DNA of 64,000 nt from Synechococcus sp. HJ21-Hayes (GTDB taxonomy: Bacteria; Cyanobacteriota; Cyanobacteriia; PCC-6307; Cyanobiaceae), in assembly GCF_024345835.1 (NCBI RefSeq), contig NZ_JAGQBW010000002.1, forward strand, positions 62,001 to 126,000. The letters run 5' to 3'. The notes under the pieces were generated by a model that saw nothing but the letters and a program-made list of their open reading frames with translations, did not search any database and was not told the origin of the DNA. This document shows, one piece after another, positions 24,549 through 33,035 of this stretch. The position numbers and the translations under genes were made by a program. Position 1 is the stretch's first letter. Every line of letters begins with the position of its first letter.

Positions 24549-26393
24549 TCAGCCGAACACCAAGTTGAGCGAAGCCAACAGCAGCACCACGGCGATCAAC
24601 GCCGTGAGCACGTAGGTCTGGGTTTGGCCGCTCACGCTGAGCTTGAGCCCATCGGCGGAGACCAGCGAGAAGCGGCCGAGGCGGTTCACAAAGCCATTCA
24701 CCACCACCTGGTCCACCCAATTGGTGAGGCGGGCCATGCCCGACACCAGATTCACGATGGTGAGGCGGTAAACGCGATCGGTATAGAAGTCGAAAGCCAG
24801 CAGGTCTTGCAGGAAGCGCACGGGTTTGAGCAGGGAGCGCGCATAGCTCTTGTGCACCGGCAGCAGGCAGGCCACCAGCCCGCCAGCGGCGCTGCTGCCG
24901 ATCACGGCCGCCGCCACGGCTGGCGAGAAAGAGTTGATGCCGGGCACCGGATTCAGCTTGGTGAGCAGGGCCGGGGTGAGCACCACTACCACCGAGAGGG
25001 CCACCATGGGCAGCGCCATCTGCCAATTCACCTCAGGGGCGCGTTTGGTTTTGGGTTGAGGGGCTCCCAGGAACACCTGGCGATACACCCGGGTGAGGTT
25101 CCAGGCCATCAGGGCGTTGGTGATCAGAAACACCGCGGCAAACAGCGGAGCCTGCTGGGCCAACACATCGGTGGCGAGGCCGAAACACCAGAAGCACCCC
25201 AGGGGCAGCAGGCCGGTGAGGCCCGCACCGGCCACCAGATACGCACCGGTGGTGGCAGGCATCCGACCACCCAGACCCCCCAGTTCGGTGATGTCCTGGC
25301 AGTTGGTGGTGGCGATCACGCTGCCCACACTCATCATCAGCAGGGCCTTGGCCACGGCATGGGCAAACAGCAGGAGCAGGGCCAGGGAGGGCAGCTGCAG
25401 GGCAATGGCGATGAACACCAGGCCCATGTAACTGGTGGTGGTGTACGAGAAGGCCCGCTTCATATCCACCTGGGCGATGGACACCAGCGATCCCCCCAGG
25501 GCGCTGATGCTCCCGATGGTGAGCAGCACCGAAGTGGCGACGGGGGATTGCTGCAGGATCGGCATCACCTTCAGCAGCACCAGGGCACCGCAGGTGACCA
25601 CCACCGAGTTGCGCAGGATCGAGGCCGGGTTGGGACCCTCCATCGCCTCATCCAGCCAGAGGTGCATGGGGAACTGGGCGCACTTGCCCGTTGGGCCCGC
25701 AATCAAGCCGAGGCCCAGCAAGGTGGCGGCCAAAGGAGAGAGGGAGCCACTGGCGGCCCACTCATACAGGTGGTTGAAATCCATGCCACCGGCCCAGGCG
25801 GAGAGGGCCACCACGGCCATCAGCAGCAGCACATCACCCACCCGCTTGGTGAGGAAGGCATCGCGGGCGGCCGTCACCACCAGGGGCTGGGCATACCAGA
25901 AGCCCACCAGCAGGTAGGTGGAGAGGGTGAGCATCTCCAGCAGGAAGTAGCTGATGAACAGCGACCCGCTGATCACCACACCGCTCATGGCTCCCTCGAA
26001 GAAACCCACTAGGGCGTAGAAGCGCGCTAGAGAGAGCTCCTTGTCCAGGTAGCCGAGGCCAAAAAACTGGCCCAGTAGGGACAGGGAGGTGACCAGCTCC
26101 AGGGCAATCAGGTTGGTGGGGGAGAGATCGAGGGAGATGGCCAGGTGCAGATCGGCCACCTGCAGCCACTCAAACGACAGAGCCTGAGGCCCGGTCAGGA
26201 ACACCTCTCGCATGGCGACGCTGCCATGCACAAAAGCCAACAAGGTGGCCAGCAGATTGAGGTAGGCCGCCGGTCGCGGCCCGTTGCGCTTGATCCAACC
26301 TGCGGCCCAGGGCAGGGACAGCACAACGCCGCTGAATCCGTAGAGGGGAATCAGCCAGGCGAACTGCAGCGGCAGGGGGAGGGCAGGGGTCAA
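24549..26393 (-). CDS. ndhF4: NAD(P)H-quinone oxidoreductase chain 5 (NdhF4-type)
   Basis: The protein has 614 residues. An antiporter-like membrane domain includes GPTGKCAQFPMHLWLDEAMEGPNPAS, which contains the conserved Lys/His channel residues of NdhF. The long C-terminal amphipathic helix region is followed by a last membrane span. It is the first gene of ndhF4-ndhD4-cupB-acRAF-cbbX on the minus strand, starting 62 bases after a terminator. Assignment to the low-affinity NDH-1MS' type follows from its partner cupB. Confidence 0.92.
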   Translation of the reverse strand: MTPALPLPLQFAWLIPLYGFSGVVLSLPWAAGWIKRNGPRPAAYLNLLATLLAFVHGSVAMREVFLTGPQALSFEWLQVADLHLAISLDLSPTNLIALELVTSLSLLGQFFGLGYLDKELSLARFYALVGFFEGAMSGVVISGSLFISYFLLEMLTLSTYLLVGFWYAQPLVVTAARDAFLTKRVGDVLLLMAVVALSAWAGGMDFNHLYEWAASGSLSPLAATLLGLGLIAGPTGKCAQFPMHLWLDEAMEGPNPASILRNSVVVTCGALVLLKVMPILQQSPVATSVLLTIGSISALGGSLVSIAQVDMKRAFSYTTTSYMGLVFIAIALQLPSLALLLLFAHAVAKALLMMSVGSVIATTNCQDITELGGLGGRMPATTGAYLVAGAGLTGLLPLGCFWCFGLATDVLAQQAPLFAAVFLITNALMAWNLTRVYRQVFLGAPQPKTKRAPEVNWQMALPMVALSVVVVLTPALLTKLNPVPGINSFSPAVAAAVIGSSAAGGLVACLLPVHKSYARSLLKPVRFLQDLLAFDFYTDRVYRLTIVNLVSGMARLTNWVDQVVVNGFVNRLGRFSLVSADGLKLSVSGQTQTYVLTALIAVVLLLASLNLVFG

Positions 26394-26454
26394 GCGGTGT
26401 GGATTGGGCGGCCCGCCAAAACGAGGCCTTGGCGGCGGAATCTAAGCAAGAAAA

Positions 26455-26482
26455 GCCCCGGAACGGATCAGCCGACCGGGGC
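26455..26482 (-). terminator. Terminator of the carboxysome operon
   Basis: GCCCCGG (26455-26461) pairs with CCGGGGC (26476-26482). On the minus strand the stem is followed by TTTTCTTGCTT. It lies 39 bases after the bacterioferritin stop and upstream of ndhF4, separating the two minus-strand units, although read-through is possible. Confidence 0.8.
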
Positions 26483-26521
26483 ACTGTTGCGCTGGCTTGC
26501 CTGGGGCAGACCCGCTTCGGT

Positions 26522-27037
26522 TCAGAAGGTGGCCCGCTGGTTTGGGTTCCGCCGTGCCAGGCGGTTGGCGCTGTAGGCGCCGTAGCCACGGCTGCGGCCA
26601 CCACCGAGTTCCCGCAACCAGGCATCCAGCTCCTCGCCATGGTGCTGTTCCTCGTCCCAGAGGCTCTGGAAGAACGCGGCGTTGGCCTCGTCCCGAATCA
26701 CGGCGCAGAAGCGGGTGGCTTCGGCGTAGTGGTTGATCAACTGGGTTTCCAGCACGGCGTTGTGCTCCAGCAGGCCCACCAGATCAGGGGCATGGGTCAC
26801 GGCCTGCAACTGGGAGGCGGCCGGAGCCACCCCCAGGGAGAGCATGTGCTGCACGATCCGCTCGGCGTGCTGCATCTCTTCCACCGTTTCCTCGCGAAAA
26901 CGATCGGCGGAGACCTTGTCGCCCCAGAGCTCCACGAGGGAGGCCTGGGTCATGTACTGCTGAACGGCAGTGAGCTCAAGGCTGAGGGCGCGTCCGAGGT
27001 AGCCCAGGACGCGCGGATGGACGGCGTCCATGGTCAT
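26522..27037 (-). CDS. Bacterioferritin-like diiron protein of the carboxysome operon
   Basis: The 171-residue four-helix protein has an N-terminal helix with ELTAVQQYM, EEMQHAERIVQHM (E-x-x-H), a central helix with ETQLINHYAEA and DEEQHHGEELDAW (E-x-x-H), together matching a ferroxidase diiron centre. Its start overlaps the csoS1E stop by one base (TGATG), tying it to the carboxysome operon. Bacterioferritin homologues do occur in other cso clusters, but their carboxysomal function is not established. Redox or iron handling near the shell is one idea. Confidence 0.85.
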   Translation of the reverse strand: MTMDAVHPRVLGYLGRALSLELTAVQQYMTQASLVELWGDKVSADRFREETVEEMQHAERIVQHMLSLGVAPAASQLQAVTHAPDLVGLLEHNAVLETQLINHYAEATRFCAVIRDEANAAFFQSLWDEEQHHGEELDAWLRELGGGRSRGYGAYSANRLARRNPNQRATF

Positions 27038-27645
27038 CAGAGACGACGGGCCAGATCGGTGCTGCCGGCCAGGGCAGGCTCCACTTCACCGTGGGGGCGG
27101 GCAATGATGTGGGCGGCCACCAGGCCATCACCCACGCGCTCGCAGGCGTCAGCGCCGGCGCGCACGGCGGCGTTCACAGCCCCGGTTTCGCCACGCACCA
27201 TCACGGTGACGTAGCCACCACCGACGAACTCACGGGCCACCAGGGTGACTTCGGCGGCCTTGGTCATGGCATCGGCCGCTTCGATGGCGGGCACCAGGCC
27301 GCGGGTTTCAATCATGCCGAGGGCGATGCCGTGCACGGTGGGGGCCATGGCGTTGGAGGAGGGGGAGGAGGGGGGACGGGTGGTGCCGCTGCCGCCGCTG
27401 GAACGTCCAGGGCCGGAGGCAGCGCTGGACTTGCGGGCGGTGGTGCTAGCGCTACTGGTGCTGCTGGCCTTGGCGGCCGCTGGCGCTGGGCTGGAGGCGA
27501 CGGTGGTCGCGGTCACGGTGACCGGGGGAGCCGGCAGGGCAGGAGTTGCCGGCGTCGGGGTGGGTGTCACCGGGGTTGCAGCTGCCGGGGTAGGGAGGGC
27601 GGTTTTGGCCGTCGTGGCGGTGGCTCGGGATTTGGGAGTGGCCAT
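27037..27645 (-). CDS. csoS1E: Carboxysome shell protein CsoS1E with long disordered N-terminus
   Basis: The 202-residue protein ends in a complete single BMC domain (about 107-195: HGIALGMIETRGLVPAIEAAD...ARPHGEVEPAL), nearly identical to CsoS1 at 34520-34834. The first 105 residues are an Ala/Pro/Thr/Ser-rich, basic, probably disordered extension absent from ordinary CsoS1. This architecture matches CsoS1E of some alpha-cyanobacteria. It should form hexamers in the shell facet, with the extension reaching to one face. It lies 81 bases after csoS4B. Confidence 0.88.
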   Translation of the reverse strand: MATPKSRATATTAKTALPTPAAATPVTPTPTPATPALPAPPVTVTATTVASSPAPAAAKASSTSSASTTARKSSAASGPGRSSGGSGTTRPPSSPSSNAMAPTVHGIALGMIETRGLVPAIEAADAMTKAAEVTLVAREFVGGGYVTVMVRGETGAVNAAVRAGADACERVGDGLVAAHIIARPHGEVEPALAGSTDLARRL

Positions 27646-27726
27646 GGCGGTGGTGGGCAGAGCCCGGTGAATGGTGCGCGGAGGTACGGAGGGGACTCAG
27701 CGGAGCTGAGAGGGGAAGAGATCCCC

Positions 27727-27978
27727 TTAACCGTCTGGCGACCAGTGGTCGATGATGCCGCCGATCGTGAGATCGGTGAACAGATCGGCGTTGCCGGTGG
27801 CGTGGCGGGCGGCCGAGCCACTGGCGGTGAACACCCAGTTGCCCGGTGATGCTCCCACGGGATCACAGGCAACGCTGAGTTTTCCCTTGGAGGTGCGCAG
27901 GATGCGCAGGTTTTGATGGGCAAAGCCCTGCACCCTGTTGGTGCATACAAGCGACCCCATCACCTGCATGATCTCCAT
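27727..27978 (-). CDS. csoS4B: Carboxysome vertex pentamer CsoS4B
   Basis: The 83-residue BMV/EutN-CcmL fold protein has MGSLVCTNRV, a central DPVGASPGNWVFTASGSAAR and a closing TIGGIIDHW. Pentamers of this family cap the vertices of the icosahedral shell. It overlaps csoS4A by one base (TAATG). Confidence 0.93.
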   Translation of the reverse strand: MEIMQVMGSLVCTNRVQGFAHQNLRILRTSKGKLSVACDPVGASPGNWVFTASGSAARHATGNADLFTDLTIGGIIDHWSPDG

Positions 27979-28268
27979 TACTTGGAGCCCCCCGAAGGGT
28001 TGCCTGCCGCCATGGCCTTGGCGGCATCGGGATCCCAGTGGTCGATGATCCCAACGATGGTGAGGTCGCTGGGGTACGACTTACTGCCGGCGGCCTCGCG
28101 AGCAGCGGAGCTGCCCACACAGATCACCCAGTCGCCGGGGATGCAACCCACGGCATCCACGGCCACTTTCTGGGTGCTGCCATCGAGCACCACCTGCAGG
28201 TGCTTGTGCTGAAAGTCCGCAATGCGGTTGGTCGACACCAGGGGCTTGACGACCTTGCAAATCAACAT
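27978..28268 (-). CDS. csoS4A: Carboxysome vertex pentamer CsoS4A
   Basis: The 96-residue BMV-domain protein has LICKVVKPLVSTNRI, DAVGCIPGDWVICVGSSAARE and TIVGIIDHWDPD. It is the major vertex pentamer paralogue of CsoS4B in alpha-carboxysomes. Only one base separates it from the csoSCA stop. The short C-terminal tail after the domain (AKAMAAGNPSGGSK) is unremarkable. Confidence 0.94.
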   Translation of the reverse strand: MLICKVVKPLVSTNRIADFQHKHLQVVLDGSTQKVAVDAVGCIPGDWVICVGSSAAREAAGSKSYPSDLTIVGIIDHWDPDAAKAMAAGNPSGGSK

Positions 28269-28269
28269 C

Positions 28270-30012
28270 TCAGTGACCCCCTCCGGTGTTGAACGTGATT
28301 GAGGAACTTACGGTTTCCGCAGGCACATGACGATCGCGGTCACGCACGGTGAGCAAGGTGTGCAGCAGGCCCTGTTGGCAGAGGTCGCTGTAGCGCGACT
28401 CAATGGCGCGCTGCACCCGCTCGCAGTGCTGAATAGCCCGTTCACGGGCACCGGGAACGGCACCGTGATAGTCAAACCGGAGCACCACGGGGATTGGCAA
28501 TCCACGCGATCCATTCAGACCCTTGAAGATCTTCACGCCCACATCCAGGTCAGGGGCGCCTTCCTCCACCGTGTCCATGTAGGCGAAGTAGGTGAGGTTG
28601 CGCAGGTGGATTTCCTTGAAACCGATGCCAACGCCGATGAAGCGCTCGGCATGGCCGAAATCGTCGTAGCTGCCTGCGTGGTACTGGCGGACGTAGTCGA
28701 TCTGGGAGAGGTTGTGCTCGATCAGACGCGCCACCAACTTCACCATGCCCGGATCGGGCGCTGAGGCTGCCGAGGCCTCCACCATGGCCTGGATCTGCCC
28801 GCGGGCATCTTCGGGGCGTAGGGCTTGGGTGGCGTCGTAGACGTCATGGGCATCGAGCCAGCTATCCAGATCGGTGCGGCCATCGCGGCCGGGCACATGA
28901 ACCCGAATCGCATCGGTGTCGGTGTCCATGCCGATGAGCAGCAGATCCACAGAGGCGCCACAGCAGAAGCTGTTCTCCACGGCCTGCTGAAAATCCTTCA
29001 GCCGCTGCAGGCCTTGGGCAGCGGCTGCCTTGTCGTCGCTGCCGTGGGCGGCACAGCCCTCGTGGCAGGGATCCTTAGAACTGAAGTGATACACAACCGC
29101 CTTGAGGTAGCGGGTGTCGCTGTGGGCTGGATTGGGGACGCCCTCGCGGTAGCGACGATGTTCCGTCTTCACCCAGCGGTCAACGGTGTTTTCCACGTCA
29201 AACATCGCCCCTGCGTGGGAGCGGCGCCGTACGGAGCTGAAGGGCAGCCGCAGGGCATAGGCGATGGCATGGGCTAGGCGGCCATCGGCGCAGGGGGTGA
29301 TGTCCAGCAGGTGGAAGCCACACTCCAGCAGGAAGGCGTCGAAGGCCTCAGCCGCGGCGCTGCCGTCCTGACCCGCCAGGGGATCGGCCTCAAAAAACTG
29401 GATACTGGTTTGCTCGTAGGCCTCAAACACACACCAGGCAAACAGGGTGCGCATGTCCAGCTGGCTGGTCCAGGCGTTCTCCAGCACCGGCAGAGGCAGC
29501 TCATACCCCAGCTCAGCCTTGGCCAGTTGTTGGGCCAAGGCTACGAAATTGTCCTCGTGCTGCAGGGCTGAGAGCCGCTTCAGCACCGGAACGATGCGAT
29601 CGAAACCGCCCAGAATGGCGTCCTCGTAAGCCCGCAGGGTGGCGTTGGCTTCGCCATTGCTGAGGGGGTGGAGGCGGCTACTGGGGGTGCGAATCACCTG
29701 GGCTGCCACAGGCCGCACCCGGCGGCCAGGCTTGCCGGTGCCGGGGGAGGTTTCCAGGGCTGGGGGGCTGCTAAGGGAGGCCGCTGCCTGCACGGGGTTG
29801 CGTTGCTGGCGCTGGCGTCCAGCCCGGTTGCCGTTGCCCTGGCGGGACGCCATGGCCAGTTCGCGCTGACGCAGCACCTTGCTGAGGGCTGTCACGGGCT
29901 CGAGGGGGCTGGGCGTAGGCACGGAGGCTTGCTCAGCGTTGCCGCCGGGGCGACGGCGAGGTGCCGTCGGGCCCATGGGCTTCGGGTTGGTGGTGGCTGA
30001 ACGCCGGGGCAT
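28270..30012 (-). CDS. csoSCA: Carboxysomal beta-type carbonic anhydrase CsoSCA
   Basis: The 580-residue protein dehydrates bicarbonate to CO2 inside the carboxysome. The first about 110 residues are basic and disordered (RRPGGN..., NRAGRQRQQRN), the region known in the family to bind Rubisco. A helical domain precedes the catalytic domain, where CADGRLAHAIAYAL, NPAHSDTRYLKAVVYH and FCCGASVDLLLIGMDTDTDAI supply the cysteine, Asp/Arg and histidine elements of this divergent beta-CA. The C-terminal third is the degenerate second half seen in this family. It lies 12 bases after csoS2. Confidence 0.93.
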   Translation of the reverse strand: MPRRSATTNPKPMGPTAPRRRPGGNAEQASVPTPSPLEPVTALSKVLRQRELAMASRQGNGNRAGRQRQQRNPVQAAASLSSPPALETSPGTGKPGRRVRPVAAQVIRTPSSRLHPLSNGEANATLRAYEDAILGGFDRIVPVLKRLSALQHEDNFVALAQQLAKAELGYELPLPVLENAWTSQLDMRTLFAWCVFEAYEQTSIQFFEADPLAGQDGSAAAEAFDAFLLECGFHLLDITPCADGRLAHAIAYALRLPFSSVRRRSHAGAMFDVENTVDRWVKTEHRRYREGVPNPAHSDTRYLKAVVYHFSSKDPCHEGCAAHGSDDKAAAAQGLQRLKDFQQAVENSFCCGASVDLLLIGMDTDTDAIRVHVPGRDGRTDLDSWLDAHDVYDATQALRPEDARGQIQAMVEASAASAPDPGMVKLVARLIEHNLSQIDYVRQYHAGSYDDFGHAERFIGVGIGFKEIHLRNLTYFAYMDTVEEGAPDLDVGVKIFKGLNGSRGLPIPVVLRFDYHGAVPGARERAIQHCERVQRAIESRYSDLCQQGLLHTLLTVRDRDRHVPAETVSSSITFNTGGGH

Positions 30013-30024
30013 TGGTTACGTCCC

Positions 30025-32421
30025 TCAGCCGCGGGCGCCGCCGGACACCGTGATCAGGGAGCCCTGATCAGTGCTGCCGCTGGATCCGGTGACACGGCTC
30101 ACCGGTACGGCCACTTCCACGTTGCGCTTGGGCTGGCTTCCGGGCATGGCGCTCATGCTGCCCACGCGAGTGGGGTTGCGGCGACGGGCTGAACGGCCTT
30201 CGGTACCGGTGACGCGGTCGCCACGATCCCAGTCGTCGCCGGTGATCTTGTTGCCAGAGCCCTCACCGGTGACCCGGGAGGTTTGGCGCTCATCGGCCTC
30301 CAGGCCCACGGGAGCTGCTACAGCCAAGCGCTGGGCAGCGGGACGATCGAAGCGGAACTGCTCGGTGCCGGTGACCTTGTCACCGGCCATGTCGAAAGGG
30401 CCGGTGATACGCCCCCCTTGCTCGTAGGTGCTGCCGGTCACGGAGCCGGTGGTTTCCCGCTCCACCTGGGCGGCCTGGGCAGGGGACTGGACACTGAAGC
30501 CCTGCCAGGCGGCGGGGTTCAGGGGCTGGGGAAAGTCCGCATCGCGGGCCACGGCAGTGCCGCAGGCGACAGCCTGTTGGTCGGCACCGATGTAGGGGGT
30601 GCCGCTCACGTTTTCGCAGGCTCCGCGCTCATCGCCGGTCATCACACCGCCCACACCGGGCTTAGTACCGGTCATGCGGCGGTTGGCCATGGCCATGGGC
30701 AGGCGCTGGCGCACGGCCTCCACCTGCTTGCTGGAGCACCACTGGCCCGTCTGTTCCAGACCGGCATAGGGGGTGCCGGTCACGACCTTGCAGGTACCGG
30801 GTTCATCCCCGGTGACCTTCTCGGAACGGCCGGTGCGGGTACCACTCACCACCAGGTTTTTGTTGGTGATGCTGAAACCCACCTTGGCGGCTTCGGGGGC
30901 GGGGCGGGTGCCACAGAAGGCGTCGAACTGCTGGCTGCCCACGTATTCATCGCCGGTGACCAGCCGGCAGCTGCCGGGCTCATCGCCGGTGACGTTCTGG
31001 CTGCGGCCCACATGGGTACCGGTGATGCCAGTGCCACGCAGGGTGTTGAGGCTGCTCACCTTGGTGGGAGCACGGCCGGCCGCCGGGGCTTCGGAGCCCA
31101 GGTACTGATCGCCGGTGAGTTGCAGGCCAGAGCCGCTCTCATCGCCGGTGACCCGCTCGGAGCGCCCCACCATCACGCCGGACACGGCCTGACCACCCAC
31201 GGTCTGGCTGCGACCCACCTTGCGCACGGAGGGGGTGGCGGTGCCGCAGTAGTCGGCGGATTGGTTGGCGGAGATGTATTCGGTACCGGTGACGGTTTTG
31301 CAGGTGCCGGGCTCATCGCCGGTGACCTTCTCGCTGCGGCCCACTTCGTTACCGGTGACGCGGTTTCCGTGGCTGGTGGCGGTGACGCGCACCTTGGCGG
31401 GCTGAACCGGGGCGGGCTGAGTGCCGCAGAAGGTCTGGAACACCTCAGCGCCCAGGTACTCCGTTCCAGTCACGGTGCGGCAGGTGGCCACGTCGTTGCC
31501 GGTCGTTTTCACGGAACGGTTCGCCTGGGTGCCGGTGACGACCTGGCCGCTGAGGGTTTCGCTCACGCCCACCTTGAGGCTTGCCTCAGCGGCTTGCTTG
31601 GCGCCCTTGCGGTTAGGGCCGCTGGGGCGAGTGGTGCCGCTGCCACTGCCGGTGCGGATGATGCCCGCAGACCCACTCTTGTTCTTCAGTTCCCGCAGCT
31701 TTTGGGCCAACTCACGGGTGCTCAGATCGGGATTGCCCTGGCGCACCACGGCCGCACCGCCGGTTTGGCCCGTGGTGCTGGCGGACTTGCCACGCTTGGC
31801 CAGGGCATCACGGCGGGCCAACACGAGCGCGCGGCTGGGGTTGTGCTGGGCTGTGCCCTTCTTCGTGGCCGCCCGGGCGGCGGCGCGATCGCCGTTGCCG
31901 CTGGCTGCTGGCCGGGTGGACTCGAGGGAAAGGGTGGCGGTGCGGGGGCTAGCTGTTGCAGCAGGCTTCTCGTGGCACTTGCACTTGTGCTCGCCAGCCG
32001 GGGCGCTGCTTGCCTGGGACACCTTGGCGGCCTTGGCCGCCTCGGCGCGGTTGCGATCCTTGGAGTTGTCGGCCCGCTTGCCGCTGCGGCTCAAGGCTTC
32101 GCGGCGAGCCAGCACGAGGTCGCGGCTGGGGTTCGCCACGGGCTTGGCGGCCCTGCGACGATCGCCGCTGCTGGGGGTCCCTCCCAGGGACAGGCCAGCG
32201 GAGCGGCGGGAGCGGTCGCTGGCGGCAGGGGCACTGGCAGCCACCACGGCAGCTTGGCTGGGGGCCTGGGCCACAGGCGTGTTGGTGCGGGTTGGGCGGG
32301 CATCCGCTGCGCTGCGCACACGGCTGGAGCCGGAGGTGTAGCGGCCCACGGCTTTCTTGCCGCCGTTGGTCAGCGCTTTACGGCGCTCCAGAGCTGCTTC
32401 GCGACTCGAATTGCTGGCCAT
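30025..32421 (-). CDS. csoS2: Carboxysome assembly scaffold CsoS2
   Basis: The 798-residue, largely disordered, basic protein links Rubisco to the shell. The N-terminal region has three clear Rubisco-binding repeats with the core RRxAL (ALERRKAL, LARREAL, LARRDAL). A middle region (about 270-620) has six repeats of about 50 residues built on VTGT..GRS.KVTGDE.G.C..VTG.EY with paired cysteines. The third repeat has lost its cysteines. The C-terminal region has further VTG motifs and ends in a conserved Gly/Ser tail that anchors to shell proteins. I did not identify a frameshift site for the short CsoS2A form. Confidence 0.95.
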   Translation of the reverse strand: MASNSSREAALERRKALTNGGKKAVGRYTSGSSRVRSAADARPTRTNTPVAQAPSQAAVVAASAPAASDRSRRSAGLSLGGTPSSGDRRRAAKPVANPSRDLVLARREALSRSGKRADNSKDRNRAEAAKAAKVSQASSAPAGEHKCKCHEKPAATASPRTATLSLESTRPAASGNGDRAAARAATKKGTAQHNPSRALVLARRDALAKRGKSASTTGQTGGAAVVRQGNPDLSTRELAQKLRELKNKSGSAGIIRTGSGSGTTRPSGPNRKGAKQAAEASLKVGVSETLSGQVVTGTQANRSVKTTGNDVATCRTVTGTEYLGAEVFQTFCGTQPAPVQPAKVRVTATSHGNRVTGNEVGRSEKVTGDEPGTCKTVTGTEYISANQSADYCGTATPSVRKVGRSQTVGGQAVSGVMVGRSERVTGDESGSGLQLTGDQYLGSEAPAAGRAPTKVSSLNTLRGTGITGTHVGRSQNVTGDEPGSCRLVTGDEYVGSQQFDAFCGTRPAPEAAKVGFSITNKNLVVSGTRTGRSEKVTGDEPGTCKVVTGTPYAGLEQTGQWCSSKQVEAVRQRLPMAMANRRMTGTKPGVGGVMTGDERGACENVSGTPYIGADQQAVACGTAVARDADFPQPLNPAAWQGFSVQSPAQAAQVERETTGSVTGSTYEQGGRITGPFDMAGDKVTGTEQFRFDRPAAQRLAVAAPVGLEADERQTSRVTGEGSGNKITGDDWDRGDRVTGTEGRSARRRNPTRVGSMSAMPGSQPKRNVEVAVPVSRVTGSSGSTDQGSLITVSGGARG

Positions 32422-32532
32422 GTCCGCCCGTTGAATGGAATGACTGATCGGTATGCAGCAGCTGAGGCGTCAACAGACCCACCGATCCTTCGGTGTGGCC
32501 GGCGCCGATCCAAGCTGCCGATGAAAAGAGAC

Positions 32533-32559
32533 GTGGTCCCGGAGATAGACCGGGACCAC
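32533..32559 (-). terminator. Strong hairpin between cbbS and csoS2 (attenuator or processing element)
   Basis: GTGGTCCCGG (32533-32542) and CCGGGACCAC (32550-32559) form a perfect 10-bp stem with a 7-base loop. It begins 19 bases after the cbbS stop, and on the minus strand the stem is followed by GTCTCTTTTC. Placed inside an operon, it could partly end transcription or protect the cbbLS mRNA 3' end, so that Rubisco is made in excess of shell proteins. Confidence 0.8.
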
Positions 32560-32578
32560 AGAATCGAAGTCCGCTGAA

Positions 32579-32920
32579 TCAGCGGCCTTCGAACACCACG
32601 AAGCAGGAACCCTGGCTCTGGGTGTAGGCGTCGTAGCCAACCAGACGCACGTGGTGGTCGGGGTAGGCGCGGTGGCAAGCCTCGAGCTCGTTCACGATCA
32701 CGCTGAGATCCTTCTCACCGAAGAAAGGCAGCTTCCAGTAAGACCAGTAGGTGGCCATGGAATTGCTGGGGTGGACGTGCTCAACGAGCGGGCTCCAACC
32801 CTGGGCAATGATGTAAGCGATCTGGTCGTAGATCTCGTCCTGGGTGAAGGGCGGCAGGAAGCCGAACGTCTCCAGGGTGGCGACTGTTTGGTAGTCACCC
32901 ACGGTGCTCTTGAAGGGCAT
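32579..32920 (-). CDS. cbbS: Rubisco small subunit, form IA
   Basis: The 113-residue protein has the small-subunit pattern TFGFLPPFTQDEIYDQIAYII, WSPLVEHVHPSN, YWKLPFFGE and VRLVGYDAYTQSQGSCFVVF. The length and short loop between strands A and B fit form I in alpha-cyanobacteria and proteobacteria. Eight copies assemble with eight CbbL in the carboxysome. It follows cbbL after 115 bases. Confidence 0.96.
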   Translation of the reverse strand: MPFKSTVGDYQTVATLETFGFLPPFTQDEIYDQIAYIIAQGWSPLVEHVHPSNSMATYWSYWKLPFFGEKDLSVIVNELEACHRAYPDHHVRLVGYDAYTQSQGSCFVVFEGR

Positions 32921-32987
32921 GGGGATCCTTGAGATGGATGGAATGAATGAACCGCTCAGGGGTTCGTTGTCCGTTCATGGATGGGGT

Positions 32988-33015
32988 GGGAGAGCGCCGT
33001 GATGACAACTCTCCC
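32988..33015 (-). repeat. 7-bp hairpin between cbbL and cbbS
   Basis: GGGAGAG (32988-32994) and CTCTCCC (33009-33015) can pair around a 14-base loop, 20 bases after the cbbL stop. No T-run follows on the minus strand, so it is more likely an mRNA structure than a terminator. Confidence 0.45.
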
Positions 33016-33035
33016 AATCCCTCACCACTGAATGA

